Shown here: positions 9,107 to 16,982 of the stretch, one piece after another
Position numbering within the stretch: position 1 is the first letter of the stretch
How the letters are laid out: every line of letters begins with the position of its first letter
Assembly: GCA_016871855.1 (NCBI GenBank)
Contig: VHBQ01000003.1
Coordinates: 1-64,000 of the forward strand
DNA from: Gemmatimonadota bacterium
Lineage (GTDB): Bacteria; Gemmatimonadota; Gemmatimonadetes; Gemmatimonadales; Gemmatimonadaceae
Direction of reading: 5' to 3'
DNA length: 64,000 nt
Position numbers and translations under genes: made by a program
Notes under the pieces: generated by a model
The model's input: only the letters and a program-made list of their open reading frames with translations
Database searches by the model: none
Told to the model about the DNA's origin: nothing

Positions 9107-9118
9107 GGCAATATTGCC
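9107..9118. promoter_or_regulatory. Perfect 12-bp palindrome in divergent cytochrome control region
   Basis: GGCAATATTGCC is a perfect inverted repeat, 46 bases upstream of the heptahaem cytochrome start and about 220 bases upstream of the tetrahaem gene. Its position in the only intergenic region controlling both cytochrome transcripts makes it a candidate operator. The regulator is unknown. Confidence 0.45.
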
Positions 9119-9269
9119 TACGTAGTCGCCGTTGCGCAGGGGGTGTCCTTCCCCTTCCATCCCTCGGAGTCTCCCCTGCGCGGCCGTCAGCGTTTCCCGT
9201 ACACAGAGACCGCATTCTCTGGATTTCACATCTTTGTGTACGCAAGGAGATTTGTTCGCAGGCGAGGGG

Positions 9270-9275
9270 TAGAAT
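9270..9275 (+). promoter_or_regulatory. Possible -10 element for the cytochrome operon
   Basis: TAGAAT lies 62 bases upstream of the tetrahaem cytochrome start. No good -35 is seen at the right distance. A half-palindromic TTTCACATCTTTGTG at about 9226-9240 could be an activator site. Both are weak guesses from sequence alone. Confidence 0.25.
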
Positions 9276-9337
9276 GAAGTGGGGTTTGACCGTTCGTTTC
9301 ATCGTTCACCGGCAGGACGAACAAGGGGAGCACCAAC

Positions 9338-9865
9338 ATGAAGCGCACGTTTGGTCTTTTGGCGTTGGCCGCGGCCGTCTTCGTGCCCAGCGATGCGAGC
9401 GCCCAGAACACCTACATCGGGGTGAAGGCGTGCACGATGTGCCACAAGTCGGAGAAGCAGGGCCAGCAGCTGGCGATCTGGGAGAAGTCCAAGCACGCCA
9501 GCGCGTACAACACGCTGACCACCGCGAAGTCGGCTGAGATCGCGAAGGCGAAGGGGCTGACCAAGCCGGCCGCCGAGTCGCCGGAGTGCCTTGAGTGCCA
9601 CGCCATCAAGGGCGGCCCGAACGCGGCGGACATCAAGCAGGGCGTGCAGTGCGAGAGTTGCCACGGCGCCGGCTCGGGCTACAAGGCGATGGCAACGATG
9701 AAGTCGCGAGAGCTCTCCCAGAAGGGCGGCATGGTGGTCTACGCCGACAAGGCCGCCATCGAGGCGCAGTGCAAGTCGTGCCACAACGCGAAGAGCCCGA
9801 CGTTCAAGGCGTTCAACTTCGAAGAGGCCTGGAAGAGCATCGCGCATCCGAAGCCGGCCGCATAG
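9338..9865 (+). CDS. Tetrahaem cytochrome c (cytochrome c554-like)
   Basis: Secreted protein of 175 residues with a Sec signal peptide (cleavage after ASAQ near residue 23) and four CXXCH sites: CTMCH, CLECH, CESCH and CKSCH. The opening of the mature part, YIGVKACTMCHKSEK, and the stretch containing W-KSKHASAYNTL match the small cytochrome c554 family of periplasmic electron carriers. GGGGAG ten bases before the ATG is a good ribosome site. As first gene of the operon ahead of two giant cytochromes, it is a plausible soluble shuttle receiving their electrons. Confidence 0.9.
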   Translation: MKRTFGLLALAAAVFVPSDASAQNTYIGVKACTMCHKSEKQGQQLAIWEKSKHASAYNTLTTAKSAEIAKAKGLTKPAAESPECLECHAIKGGPNAADIKQGVQCESCHGAGSGYKAMATMKSRELSQKGGMVVYADKAAIEAQCKSCHNAKSPTFKAFNFEEAWKSIAHPKPAA

Positions 9866-9908
9866 CGCTACCCCCCACCCCCCGCCCAGCTGAGAGGATG
9901 GCCAGCAT

Positions 9909-12071
9909 ATGATCCGGCGTCTGCTCGTCCTGTTCCTGCTCGGGACCTTCACTCAGCTGGGCGCGCAGGCAGCCCTCGCGCAGACGCGCGAGGACTGCCT
10001 GCAGTGCCATAACGACAAGACCCTCACCAAAGAGGGCGCGAACAAGAAGACCATCTCGCTGTTCGTCGAGGAGAAGATCCTCAACGCCTCCGAGCACGCG
10101 AAGGTCAACTGCGTCTCCTGCCACGTCGGCTTCAACGCCGAGGAGCTCCCGCACAAGGCCGAGATCACGCCGGTCGACTGCGCGCGCTGCCACACGAAGG
10201 CGACCTTCAAGCACCAGTTTCACCCGCAGCTGCTCAAGGCCGTCAGCGCCAACCGTATCGGCAAGCCGTCGTGTCAGGCCTGTCATGGCGCACACGACGT
10301 CAAGTCGTCGAAGGTGGCGGGCAATCCCTTCTCGAAGGAACGCCTGACGCAGGACTGCGGGCAGTGCCACAAGAAGGCGGCCGAGCACTTCCCGGCCTCG
10401 GCGCACGGCAAGGCGCTGGCCCAGAACGTGAAGGGCGCGCCCGACTGCCTGACCTGCCACAAGAGCAACGTCGCGTTCGTCACGCACGCCGCCGATTCGC
10501 TCGCCGCGAAGAAGGCGCAGAACACGCTCTGCCTCAGCTGCCACCTCGACAACGAGGACGTGAAGGCGCGCACCTCGCCGACGGCCGGCTTCATCAAGGG
10601 CTACGAGCAGAGCGTGCACGGGCGGGCCCTCGAAGGCGGCGCCGCCGGGGCGGCGAACTGCGTGAGCTGCCACGGCAGCCACGACATGAAGCGGGGCTCC
10701 GACGGCACGTCCTTCGTCGCCCGCCTCAACATCCCCATGACCTGCGGGGCGTGCCACACCAAGATCGCCGACGAGTACAACGCGAGCGTGCACGGCGTTG
10801 AGGTGGCCAGGGGGAACGACGACTCGCCGATGTGCACTTCGTGTCACGGCGAGCACGCCATCCTCGGCAAGGACGATCCCAAGTCGCGCGTCGCGCCGCT
10901 TAACCTCTCCGCCCAGGTCTGCCAGCCCTGCCACGAGTCGGTGGCCCTGTCCGCGAAGTACGGGCTCCAGAGCGACCGATTCAAGACCTTTACCGACAGC
11001 TACCACGGCCTCGCTGGGCGCGGCGGGGATCTCGCCGTCGCCAATTGCGCGAGCTGCCACGGCGGCCACGACATCAAGCCGTCCACCGACTCGACGTCCA
11101 CGGTCCACAAGTCGAACCTCAAGGTCACCTGCGGCAAGTGCCACCCCGGGGCGACTGAACGCTTTGCCGAGGGGAAGGTGCACCTTACGATGACCCAGGA
11201 GGACGAGCCCATCCTGTTCTGGGTGTCGCTGGGCTACATCATCCTGATCGTCCTGATCATCGGCGGGATGGTGGTGCACAACCTCCTCGACTTCCGCATG
11301 AAGTCGAAGCGCCAGCTGATGCTGCGCCGCGGGCTGATCGAAGAGGAACACGGCGGCCACACGCTATACCTGCGCATGTCGCTCAACGAGCGGCTGCAGC
11401 ACGCCACGCTGGTGGTGAGTTTCATCATCCTCGTGATCACGGGTTTCGCGCTAAGGTTCCCGGAGGCGTGGTGGGTCGCGCCGCTGCACCGGAACTTCCC
11501 GGGCGCCTTCGACCTGCGCAGCCTGGTGCACCGCATTGCCGGCGTCGTGATGCTCATCGCCAGCGTGTACCACATTTACTACATCGCCGTCGTCCCGCGT
11601 GGCCGGCAGCTGGTCAAGGACCTCTTCCCGGTGCCACAGGACCTGCGCGACGTCTTTGGAGTGCTGCGCTACAACCTGGGCTGGTCGTCGGTGAAGCCGA
11701 AGTTCGGGCGCTTCAGCTACATCGAGAAGAGCGAGTACTGGGCGCTGATCTGGGGCAACATCGTGATGGGCGCCACGGGCGTGATCCTGTGGTTCGACAA
11801 CACGTTCGTGAACCTGCTGACCAAGCTCGGCTGGGACATCGCCCGCACGGTGCACTACTACGAGGCCTGGCTGGCGACGCTGTCCATTCTCGTCTGGCAC
11901 ATGTACTTCGTGATCTTCAACCCGGAGATCTATCCCATCAACCTCGCCTTCTGGAAGGGGACGCTGACGGAGAAGGAGATGCTGGACGAGCACCCGCTGG
12001 AGCTGGAGAAGCTCAAGGCAGAGGCCGTCGAGGAAGAAGAGGATGACGAACCGGGCGTGAAGCCCGCGTAG
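9909..12071 (+). CDS. 13-haem cytochrome c fused to membrane cytochrome b (CbcL-like)
   Basis: Protein of 720 residues with a signal peptide cleaved after ALAQ (about residue 25). Thirteen CXXCH motifs lie between residues 30 and about 420 (CLQCH, CVSCH, CARCH, CQACH, CGQCH, CLTCH, CLSCH, CVSCH, CGACH, CTSCH, CQPCH, CASCH, CGKCH). From about 435 there are several membrane helices of the di-haem cytochrome b561/HydC type, with candidate haem b histidines in ERLQHATL, SLVHRIAG, VYHIYYI, VHYYEAW and VWHMYF. A c-type domain joined to a HydC/FdnI-like b domain is the plan of Geobacter CbcL, a menaquinol-oxidising inner-membrane cytochrome with nine c haems. This protein carries more. The C-terminus is very acidic. 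GAGAGGA precedes the start. Confidence 0.88.
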   Translation: MIRRLLVLFLLGTFTQLGAQAALAQTREDCLQCHNDKTLTKEGANKKTISLFVEEKILNASEHAKVNCVSCHVGFNAEELPHKAEITPVDCARCHTKATFKHQFHPQLLKAVSANRIGKPSCQACHGAHDVKSSKVAGNPFSKERLTQDCGQCHKKAAEHFPASAHGKALAQNVKGAPDCLTCHKSNVAFVTHAADSLAAKKAQNTLCLSCHLDNEDVKARTSPTAGFIKGYEQSVHGRALEGGAAGAANCVSCHGSHDMKRGSDGTSFVARLNIPMTCGACHTKIADEYNASVHGVEVARGNDDSPMCTSCHGEHAILGKDDPKSRVAPLNLSAQVCQPCHESVALSAKYGLQSDRFKTFTDSYHGLAGRGGDLAVANCASCHGGHDIKPSTDSTSTVHKSNLKVTCGKCHPGATERFAEGKVHLTMTQEDEPILFWVSLGYIILIVLIIGGMVVHNLLDFRMKSKRQLMLRRGLIEEEHGGHTLYLRMSLNERLQHATLVVSFIILVITGFALRFPEAWWVAPLHRNFPGAFDLRSLVHRIAGVVMLIASVYHIYYIAVVPRGRQLVKDLFPVPQDLRDVFGVLRYNLGWSSVKPKFGRFSYIEKSEYWALIWGNIVMGATGVILWFDNTFVNLLTKLGWDIARTVHYYEAWLATLSILVWHMYFVIFNPEIYPINLAFWKGTLTEKEMLDEHPLELEKLKAEAVEEEEDDEPGVKPA

Positions 12072-12088
12072 CGACGAGGCATCTCCGC

Positions 12089-14896
12089 ATGAAGGTCCCG
12101 GCCCCCTCTAAGCTCGGCGGTGCAACGCGCGCTGGCCTGCTGGCCCTCGCCCTGCTGGCGGGCGCAGTGGGCGGCCGCCCGGCGCTCGCGCAGGCCAATG
12201 GCGACTGCCTCGAGTGCCACACCGACAAGAGCCTGACCAAGAAGCGCGACGGCCGCACCGTCTCGCTGTTCGTGGACGAGGCCAAGTTCGGTCGGTCGGT
12301 GCATGGCAAGGCCAAGTGCGTGGACTGCCACGCCGACCTGAAGGACAAGGACCTCCCGCACGACGAGACGCTCAAGCCGGCCCAGTGCCGGTCGTGCCAC
12401 CAGGCGGAGCAGTTGGAGCACGACGCCTCGCTGCACGGCAAGGCGATCGCCCGCGGCGACCCGCTGGCGCCCAAGTGCAGCAGCTGCCATGGCACGCACG
12501 AGGTCGTGCGGGCCAAGGATCCCGCTTCCCCGGTCCAGCCGCTGCGCATCCCGTATCTCTGCGGCCGGTGCCACTCCGAAGGGACGCGCGTGCAGCGTGA
12601 GCGCGAGATCCACCAGTCGAACATCATCAACAACTACACGGAGTCGATCCACGGCGAGGCCCTGATCGCCAAAGGACTGACAGTGGCGGCCACGTGCGTG
12701 TCGTGCCACACCGCGCACTCGATCCTGAAGCACACCGATTCCAAGTCGTCGATCGCCCGCCGCAACATCGCCGCCACCTGTGCCACGTGCCACGCGGCCA
12801 TCGAGGACGTCCACCGCAAGGTGATCGAGGGCAAGCTCTGGGAGCGGGAGCGCCACATCCTGCCGGCGTGCGTGGACTGCCACGAGCCGCACAAGGCGCG
12901 CCGGGTCTTCTATGACCAGGGGATGGCCGATCGCGACTGCCTGCGCTGCCACGAGCGCGTGGACATCAAGGCGGCCAAGGACGGCCGTTCGCTGCACATA
13001 CGTCCCGACTCGCTGGCCAATTCGATTCACGCGAAGACGCGCTGCAGCCAGTGCCACGTGCAGGTCTCGCCCTCGCGCATGCGCCCGTGCGAGACGATCA
13101 CCGAGAAGGTGAACTGCGCCGCCTGCCACGCGGCGGTGGGTGACGAGCACCGCGTCAGCACTCACGGCCAGCTAGAAGCGCAGAAGGACCCCAACGGCCC
13201 GACGTGCAAGAGCTGCCACGGGACCCACGGCGTCCTCGGCAAGACGAACCCGCAGTCGCCGACGTTCCCGACCCACATCCCCACGCTGTGCGCCGAGTGC
13301 CACCGTACCGGCCAGAAGGCCGAGCGGAGCTACAAGGGGACCGAAACGCAGATCGTCGAGCACTACACCGAGAGCATTCACGGCAAGGGGCTGATCGAGT
13401 CCGGGCTCGTCGTCACGGCCACCTGCACCAGCTGTCACACGGCGCACAGCGTCCTGCCGCACGACAGCACCCAGTCCAGCATCAACCGCCAGAACCAGGC
13501 GCAGACCTGCGGCAAGTGCCATGAAGGCATCGCCCGGCAGTTCGCCCGCAGCATCCACTCGCCGCTGGTTACCAAGACCGACCAGAAGCTCCCCGTCTGC
13601 GAGGACTGCCACTCGGCGCACACGATCGGCCGCACTGACGCCGAAGGGTTCAAGTTCAAGATCATGCGGCAGTGCGGCACCTGCCACAAGCAGATCACGG
13701 AGTCGTACTTCGAGACGTACCATGGCAAGGTGTCGCGATTGGGCTACACGAAGACGGCGCAGTGCTACGACTGCCATGGCGCGCACGACATCCTGCGGGT
13801 GAATGACGTCCGCTCGAAGCTGAGTCGACAGAACGTCGTCGCCACCTGCCAAGAATGCCACCCGGGCGCCAACCGCCGCTTCGCCGGCTACCTGACGCAC
13901 GTGACGCACCACGACCTCCACAAGTACCCGGTGCTCTTCTGGGTCTTCTGGGGGATGACGACGCTGCTCATCGTCACCTTCACGGTGGGCGGCGCGCACA
14001 CGCTGATGTGGCTGCCGCGCGCGCTCAAGATGCGCGCCGAGTTCGGCCGGCATCCGCCGGCGAAGGAGGGCGAGCTCGAGTACCAGCGGTTCAGCCGCCT
14101 CAATCGCGTGCTGCACATCGGGATGATCGTCTCCTTCATCAGCCTCGCGCTGACCGGGATGACGCTCAAGTTCTCGTACACCGGCTGGGCGGCGTTCATC
14201 TCGCGCGCGCTCGGCGGCTTCGAGTCGGCCGGGTTCATCCACCGCTTCGCCGCGGTGATCATGGTGGCGGTGTTCGTCGCCCACCTCGTTGACCTTGTCA
14301 AGCGGAAGCAGCGCGACAAGGTGACGTGGAAGGACCTCGTGCTCGGCCCGGGCTCGATGATGTTCAACAAGCGCGACCTGCGGGAACTCATCGGCTCGGT
14401 GAAGTGGTTCCTCGGCAAGGGGAAGCGCCCGACCTACGGCCGCTGGACGTACTGGGAGAAGTTCGACTACTTCGCCGTGTTCTGGGGCATCTTCGTGATC
14501 GGGTCCACCGGCTTGATGCTCTGGTTCCCGACGTTCTTCTCGATCTTCCTCCCGGGATGGGTCATCAACGTCGCGACCATCGTCCACAGCGACGAGGCGC
14601 TGCTGGCCACGGGCTTCATCTTCACCATCCACTTCTTCAACACGCACCTGCGGCCGGAGAAGTTCCCGATGGACCTGGTGGTCTTCACCGGGCGCATGAC
14701 GGTGGACGAGCTCAAGCACGACAAGCCCGACGAGTACGAGCAGCTGGTGAAGGAGGGCAAGCTCGAGGAGCACCTCGTGCCGGCCTACCAGCCGATCGTG
14801 ATTAGCGCGATCCGGTTCTTCGCCTGGACGGCGCTCGCCCTGGGCACGATGATCGTGCTGTGGATCATTTACGCGATGGTGTTTGCGTACGCGTAG
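12089..14896 (+). CDS. 19-haem cytochrome c fused to membrane cytochrome b (CbcL-like)
   Basis: Protein of 935 residues, 17 bases downstream of the 13-haem gene and homologous to it in the first three haems and the b domain. It has a signal peptide ending in ALAQ near residue 35 and nineteen CXXCH sites from residue 40 to 591. Haems 4-11 and 12-19 form two tandem eight-haem blocks: cysteines start at 130, 158, 203, 231, 261 in block one and 373, 401, 446, 474, 504 in block two, with identical 28/45/28/30 spacing. The membrane part from about 612 has a single helix and then a cytochrome b-like bundle, with histidines in NRVLHIGM, FIHRFAAV, VAHLVDL, IVHSDEAL and TIHFFNTH. A quinol-to-periplasm electron wire is inferred. 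Confidence 0.88.
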   Translation: MKVPAPSKLGGATRAGLLALALLAGAVGGRPALAQANGDCLECHTDKSLTKKRDGRTVSLFVDEAKFGRSVHGKAKCVDCHADLKDKDLPHDETLKPAQCRSCHQAEQLEHDASLHGKAIARGDPLAPKCSSCHGTHEVVRAKDPASPVQPLRIPYLCGRCHSEGTRVQREREIHQSNIINNYTESIHGEALIAKGLTVAATCVSCHTAHSILKHTDSKSSIARRNIAATCATCHAAIEDVHRKVIEGKLWERERHILPACVDCHEPHKARRVFYDQGMADRDCLRCHERVDIKAAKDGRSLHIRPDSLANSIHAKTRCSQCHVQVSPSRMRPCETITEKVNCAACHAAVGDEHRVSTHGQLEAQKDPNGPTCKSCHGTHGVLGKTNPQSPTFPTHIPTLCAECHRTGQKAERSYKGTETQIVEHYTESIHGKGLIESGLVVTATCTSCHTAHSVLPHDSTQSSINRQNQAQTCGKCHEGIARQFARSIHSPLVTKTDQKLPVCEDCHSAHTIGRTDAEGFKFKIMRQCGTCHKQITESYFETYHGKVSRLGYTKTAQCYDCHGAHDILRVNDVRSKLSRQNVVATCQECHPGANRRFAGYLTHVTHHDLHKYPVLFWVFWGMTTLLIVTFTVGGAHTLMWLPRALKMRAEFGRHPPAKEGELEYQRFSRLNRVLHIGMIVSFISLALTGMTLKFSYTGWAAFISRALGGFESAGFIHRFAAVIMVAVFVAHLVDLVKRKQRDKVTWKDLVLGPGSMMFNKRDLRELIGSVKWFLGKGKRPTYGRWTYWEKFDYFAVFWGIFVIGSTGLMLWFPTFFSIFLPGWVINVATIVHSDEALLATGFIFTIHFFNTHLRPEKFPMDLVVFTGRMTVDELKHDKPDEYEQLVKEGKLEEHLVPAYQPIVISAIRFFAWTALALGTMIVLWIIYAMVFAYA

Positions 14897-14898
14897 TT

Positions 14899-15008
14899 GC
14901 AGAGAGACAACAGAGAAACAACAGAGAGAAAACAGAAGGGCGTGGCGCGAGTCCTGCGCGCCACGCCCGCTTCGTTTTCGCTCAGTTGTTTCTCTGTTGT
15001 TTCTGTGA
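14899..15008. repeat. Inverted 11-nt repeat arms (family A) between convergent genes
   Basis: The left arm 14899-14936 repeats units related to AGAGAGACAAC and AGAGAAACAAC. The right arm 14981-15008 carries the complement, starting CAGTTGTTTCTCTGTTG. They sit directly after the stop codons of the 19-haem cytochrome and of the rhomboid gene. On each gene's sense strand the arm is purine-rich. About 20 bases of the arms are complementary and enclose the terminator stem. Confidence 0.85.
14938..14979. terminator. Terminator stem-loop inside family A repeat
   Basis: GGGCGTGGCGCG and CGCGCCACGCCC form a perfect 12-bp stem with a 7-base loop, followed by GCTTCGTTTTC. It lies between the convergent cytochrome and rhomboid genes and is nested within the outer repeat arms. 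Confidence 0.75.
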
Positions 15009-15839
15009 TTACGTGGGTTTTCTGTCGTCCGGCGGCACGAAGTGCATCAGGAACACCTTCTCCTGCGGCGTCAGGCTGCCGATGCCCTGGGCGCTGATCT
15101 TGTCCAGGATGCGGTTGACCTCGTCGCGGTTCACCTCGTGCACCTTGGACGGGTCGATCCGCTGCCAGCCGCCCACGGAAGGCGCGATTGAGCCGACGAT
15201 GGCGCCGCCCCCCTCGGCCTTGCGCTTGAACCGCGCCGCCGCGCTCCCCCAACGGATCAGCCGCAGGTAAACGTAGGCCCCCGCGTAGCCGCCCAAGTGG
15301 GCGAAGTCGGCCACGCCGCCGCGGGAGCCGCTGAAGCCGCTCCAGAGAGCAAGCACCGTGGTGATCACCACCAGCCAGCGTGCCTCGAGCGGGAGAACGC
15401 CCCAGATGAAGATCTGCTCGCGCGGCCAGAAGTGCGCGAAGGCGAGCATGATGCCGAACACCCCGGCGGACGCCCCAATCACACCGGCGTACGGGGCGAA
15501 GATGAACGACAACAGCGCGCCGCTGACGCCGGCGACGAAGTAGAGGGTGATGAACCGGCGCGAGCCGAGGCGCGACTCGATGCGCGGGCCGAAGAAGTAG
15601 AGCCCGAGCATGTTGAACAGCAGGTGCGTAAACCCGCCGTGGAGGAACATGTACGTGACGATCGTCCACGGCTGCATGAAGACCAGCATCGGGACGAACA
15701 CCAGCGGCTCCACCAGTCTCGGCGCGGTGAGTTGCACGAAGAAGGCGGCGATGTTGGCGATCAGCAGGCGCTGCACCCACGGGGTCACGTCGGGCTCCTC
15801 TCCGGGCAAGGGGACGGCGGTGGCGCGCGGGCGCGCCAT
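15009..15839 (-). CDS. Rhomboid-family intramembrane serine protease
   Basis: Protein of 276 residues with six predicted membrane segments. The catalytic serine motif GASAGVFG follows GVIGASAG near residue 123. The partner histidine lies in FAHLGGYAGAYVY near residue 183. The HGGFTHLLFNMLGLYFFG segment in the second helix is the usual rhomboid HxxxHxxxN region. A cytoplasmic C-terminal tail of about 70 residues ends in an EVNRILDKISAQGIGSLTPQEK helical module often seen at the end of bacterial rhomboids. Substrate unknown. Confidence 0.93.
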   Translation of the reverse strand: MARPRATAVPLPGEEPDVTPWVQRLLIANIAAFFVQLTAPRLVEPLVFVPMLVFMQPWTIVTYMFLHGGFTHLLFNMLGLYFFGPRIESRLGSRRFITLYFVAGVSGALLSFIFAPYAGVIGASAGVFGIMLAFAHFWPREQIFIWGVLPLEARWLVVITTVLALWSGFSGSRGGVADFAHLGGYAGAYVYLRLIRWGSAAARFKRKAEGGGAIVGSIAPSVGGWQRIDPSKVHEVNRDEVNRILDKISAQGIGSLTPQEKVFLMHFVPPDDRKPT

Positions 15840-15920
15840 CGCCGTCGAAGACAGAAACGCCGTAGGTTAAGAAGACCGTTCCCTCGGCGCACCCGAACTC
15901 TACTCTGGAAGGACGGCGAT

Positions 15921-16850
15921 ATGAAGTTCCTCGCTCCCGTCATGCTCGGCGCGCTGCTCGTTTCGGGGCCACTGGCCGCGCAGGCGCCCGGATCGTCCGC
16001 GACGCCGCGTTCACCTCGACCACCGAAGTCTCCGCCGGCGTCCCCGGCGTCCCCGGCGTCCCCGGGGTCCCCGCCGACCGCCCAGGCGACCGCTCCGCCC
16101 GGTTGGCGGCTGGTCTGGCAGGATGAGTTCAACGGCGCGCGGCTCGACACCACCAAATGGAACGTGCTGCTGCGCGAACAGAGCAAGCACGACGAGCTCC
16201 AGTACTATCTCCCCGACGAGGTCTACGTCGAGCGCGGGCTGCTGCGCATCCGCAGCCGCGAGCGGTCGTACGGCACCATGAAATACACGAGCGGGCGGCT
16301 CGACACGCGCGGCAAGCTGGCCCCGGTATACGGCCGGATCGAGATCCGCGCGAAGCTCCCGGTGGGGAAGGGGCTCTGGCCCGCGCACTGGCTCTACCCG
16401 CAGAACCGAAACTGGGCGATGGAGGCGCTGATGCAGCGGGAGGTGGCCGAGGGGCGCGAACGGCTGATCCCGGAGGAGCGCCCGTGGTACAGCGAGATCG
16501 ACATCATGGAGTACCTCGGCCACGAACCGAACGTGCTCTACGGGACGCTCCACTACACGACGTTCAAGGGCGAGAAGAAGTCCACCTCGGGCACCTGGCG
16601 CGGAACGGTGGATTACTCGCAGGACTTCCACGTCTACGCGCTGGAGTGGGAGCCCGACTCGATCCGGTGGTACATCGACGGCCAGCGGATTCACGCGACG
16701 ACGACGGGGATTCCGCACACGCCGCACTACCTGATCCTGAACACCGCGGTGGGCGGCGGGTGGCCGGGGAATCCCGATACGACGACGACGTTTCCGCAGT
16801 ATCACGACATTGACTACGTCAGGGTTTACCGACGGGCGAGAGACTTCTGA
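15921..16850 (+). CDS. Secreted GH16 family beta-glucanase
   Basis: Protein of 309 residues with a Sec signal peptide (cleaved after LAAQ, about residue 21). A Pro/Ser/Ala linker follows, built from repeated PAS units encoded by tandem CCCCGGCGT-like repeats. The catalytic domain begins WRLVWQDEFNG. The active-site motif EIDIMEYLG, with nucleophile and acid/base glutamates, lies near residue 194, and the terminal DIDYVRVYRR strand is typical of laminarinase-like GH16. Predicted substrate is a beta-1,3 or mixed-linkage glucan. GGAAGGA seven bases before the ATG fixes the start; the frame is open far upstream but lies antisense to the rhomboid gene. Confidence 0.92.
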   Translation: MKFLAPVMLGALLVSGPLAAQAPGSSATPRSPRPPKSPPASPASPASPGSPPTAQATAPPGWRLVWQDEFNGARLDTTKWNVLLREQSKHDELQYYLPDEVYVERGLLRIRSRERSYGTMKYTSGRLDTRGKLAPVYGRIEIRAKLPVGKGLWPAHWLYPQNRNWAMEALMQREVAEGRERLIPEERPWYSEIDIMEYLGHEPNVLYGTLHYTTFKGEKKSTSGTWRGTVDYSQDFHVYALEWEPDSIRWYIDGQRIHATTTGIPHTPHYLILNTAVGGGWPGNPDTTTTFPQYHDIDYVRVYRRARDF

Positions 16851-16922
16851 GGTGCAGGGTGAAGGGAGCAGGGTGGGGTGCAGGGGAAGAGAGCAGGGTG
16901 GGGTGCAGGGGAAGGGAAAGGG
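16851..16922 (+). repeat. G-rich tandem repeat (family C) after GH16 stop
   Basis: Two copies of a roughly 25-base unit containing AGCAGGGTGGGGTGCAGGGG, plus partial copies. They start immediately after the stop codon and are purine-rich on the sense strand. The same words recur at 21806-21881, inverted at 21969-22021, and at 62906-62955. Confidence 0.8.
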
Positions 16923-16941
16923 GATTGCCGACCGAGGCCGC

Positions 16942-16970
16942 TTGACCCGCCGCTTCCTTCATTCTATTAT
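16942..16970 (+). promoter_or_regulatory. Sigma70-type promoter of the ArsR-methyltransferase gene
   Basis: TTGACC at 16942-16947 and TATTAT at 16965-16970 are separated by 17 bases, close to consensus. Transcription would begin about six bases before the ATG at 16983, giving an essentially leaderless message. Confidence 0.65.
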
Positions 16971-16977
16971 CCGGATA
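16968..16977. promoter_or_regulatory. Palindromic operator TATCCGGATA overlapping the -10
   Basis: A perfect 10-bp palindrome that overlaps the -10 hexamer and the predicted transcription start of the ArsR-type regulator gene just downstream. The position is what is expected for autorepression by a winged-helix regulator. Binding is inferred. Confidence 0.6.
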
Positions 16978-16982
16978 TACGG

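Noticed and set aside
7484..9277. A 597-codon plus-strand open frame antisense to the heptahaem cytochrome
   Set aside because: Opposite strand of a gene with seven haem motifs and membrane segments; the antisense translation is His/Arg/Asp-rich shadow sequence with no fold signature.
16878..16982. In-frame upstream extension of the ArsR-methyltransferase protein
   Set aside because: It is translated from G-rich repeat and from the promoter itself; the ArsR domain begins at the ATG at 16983.
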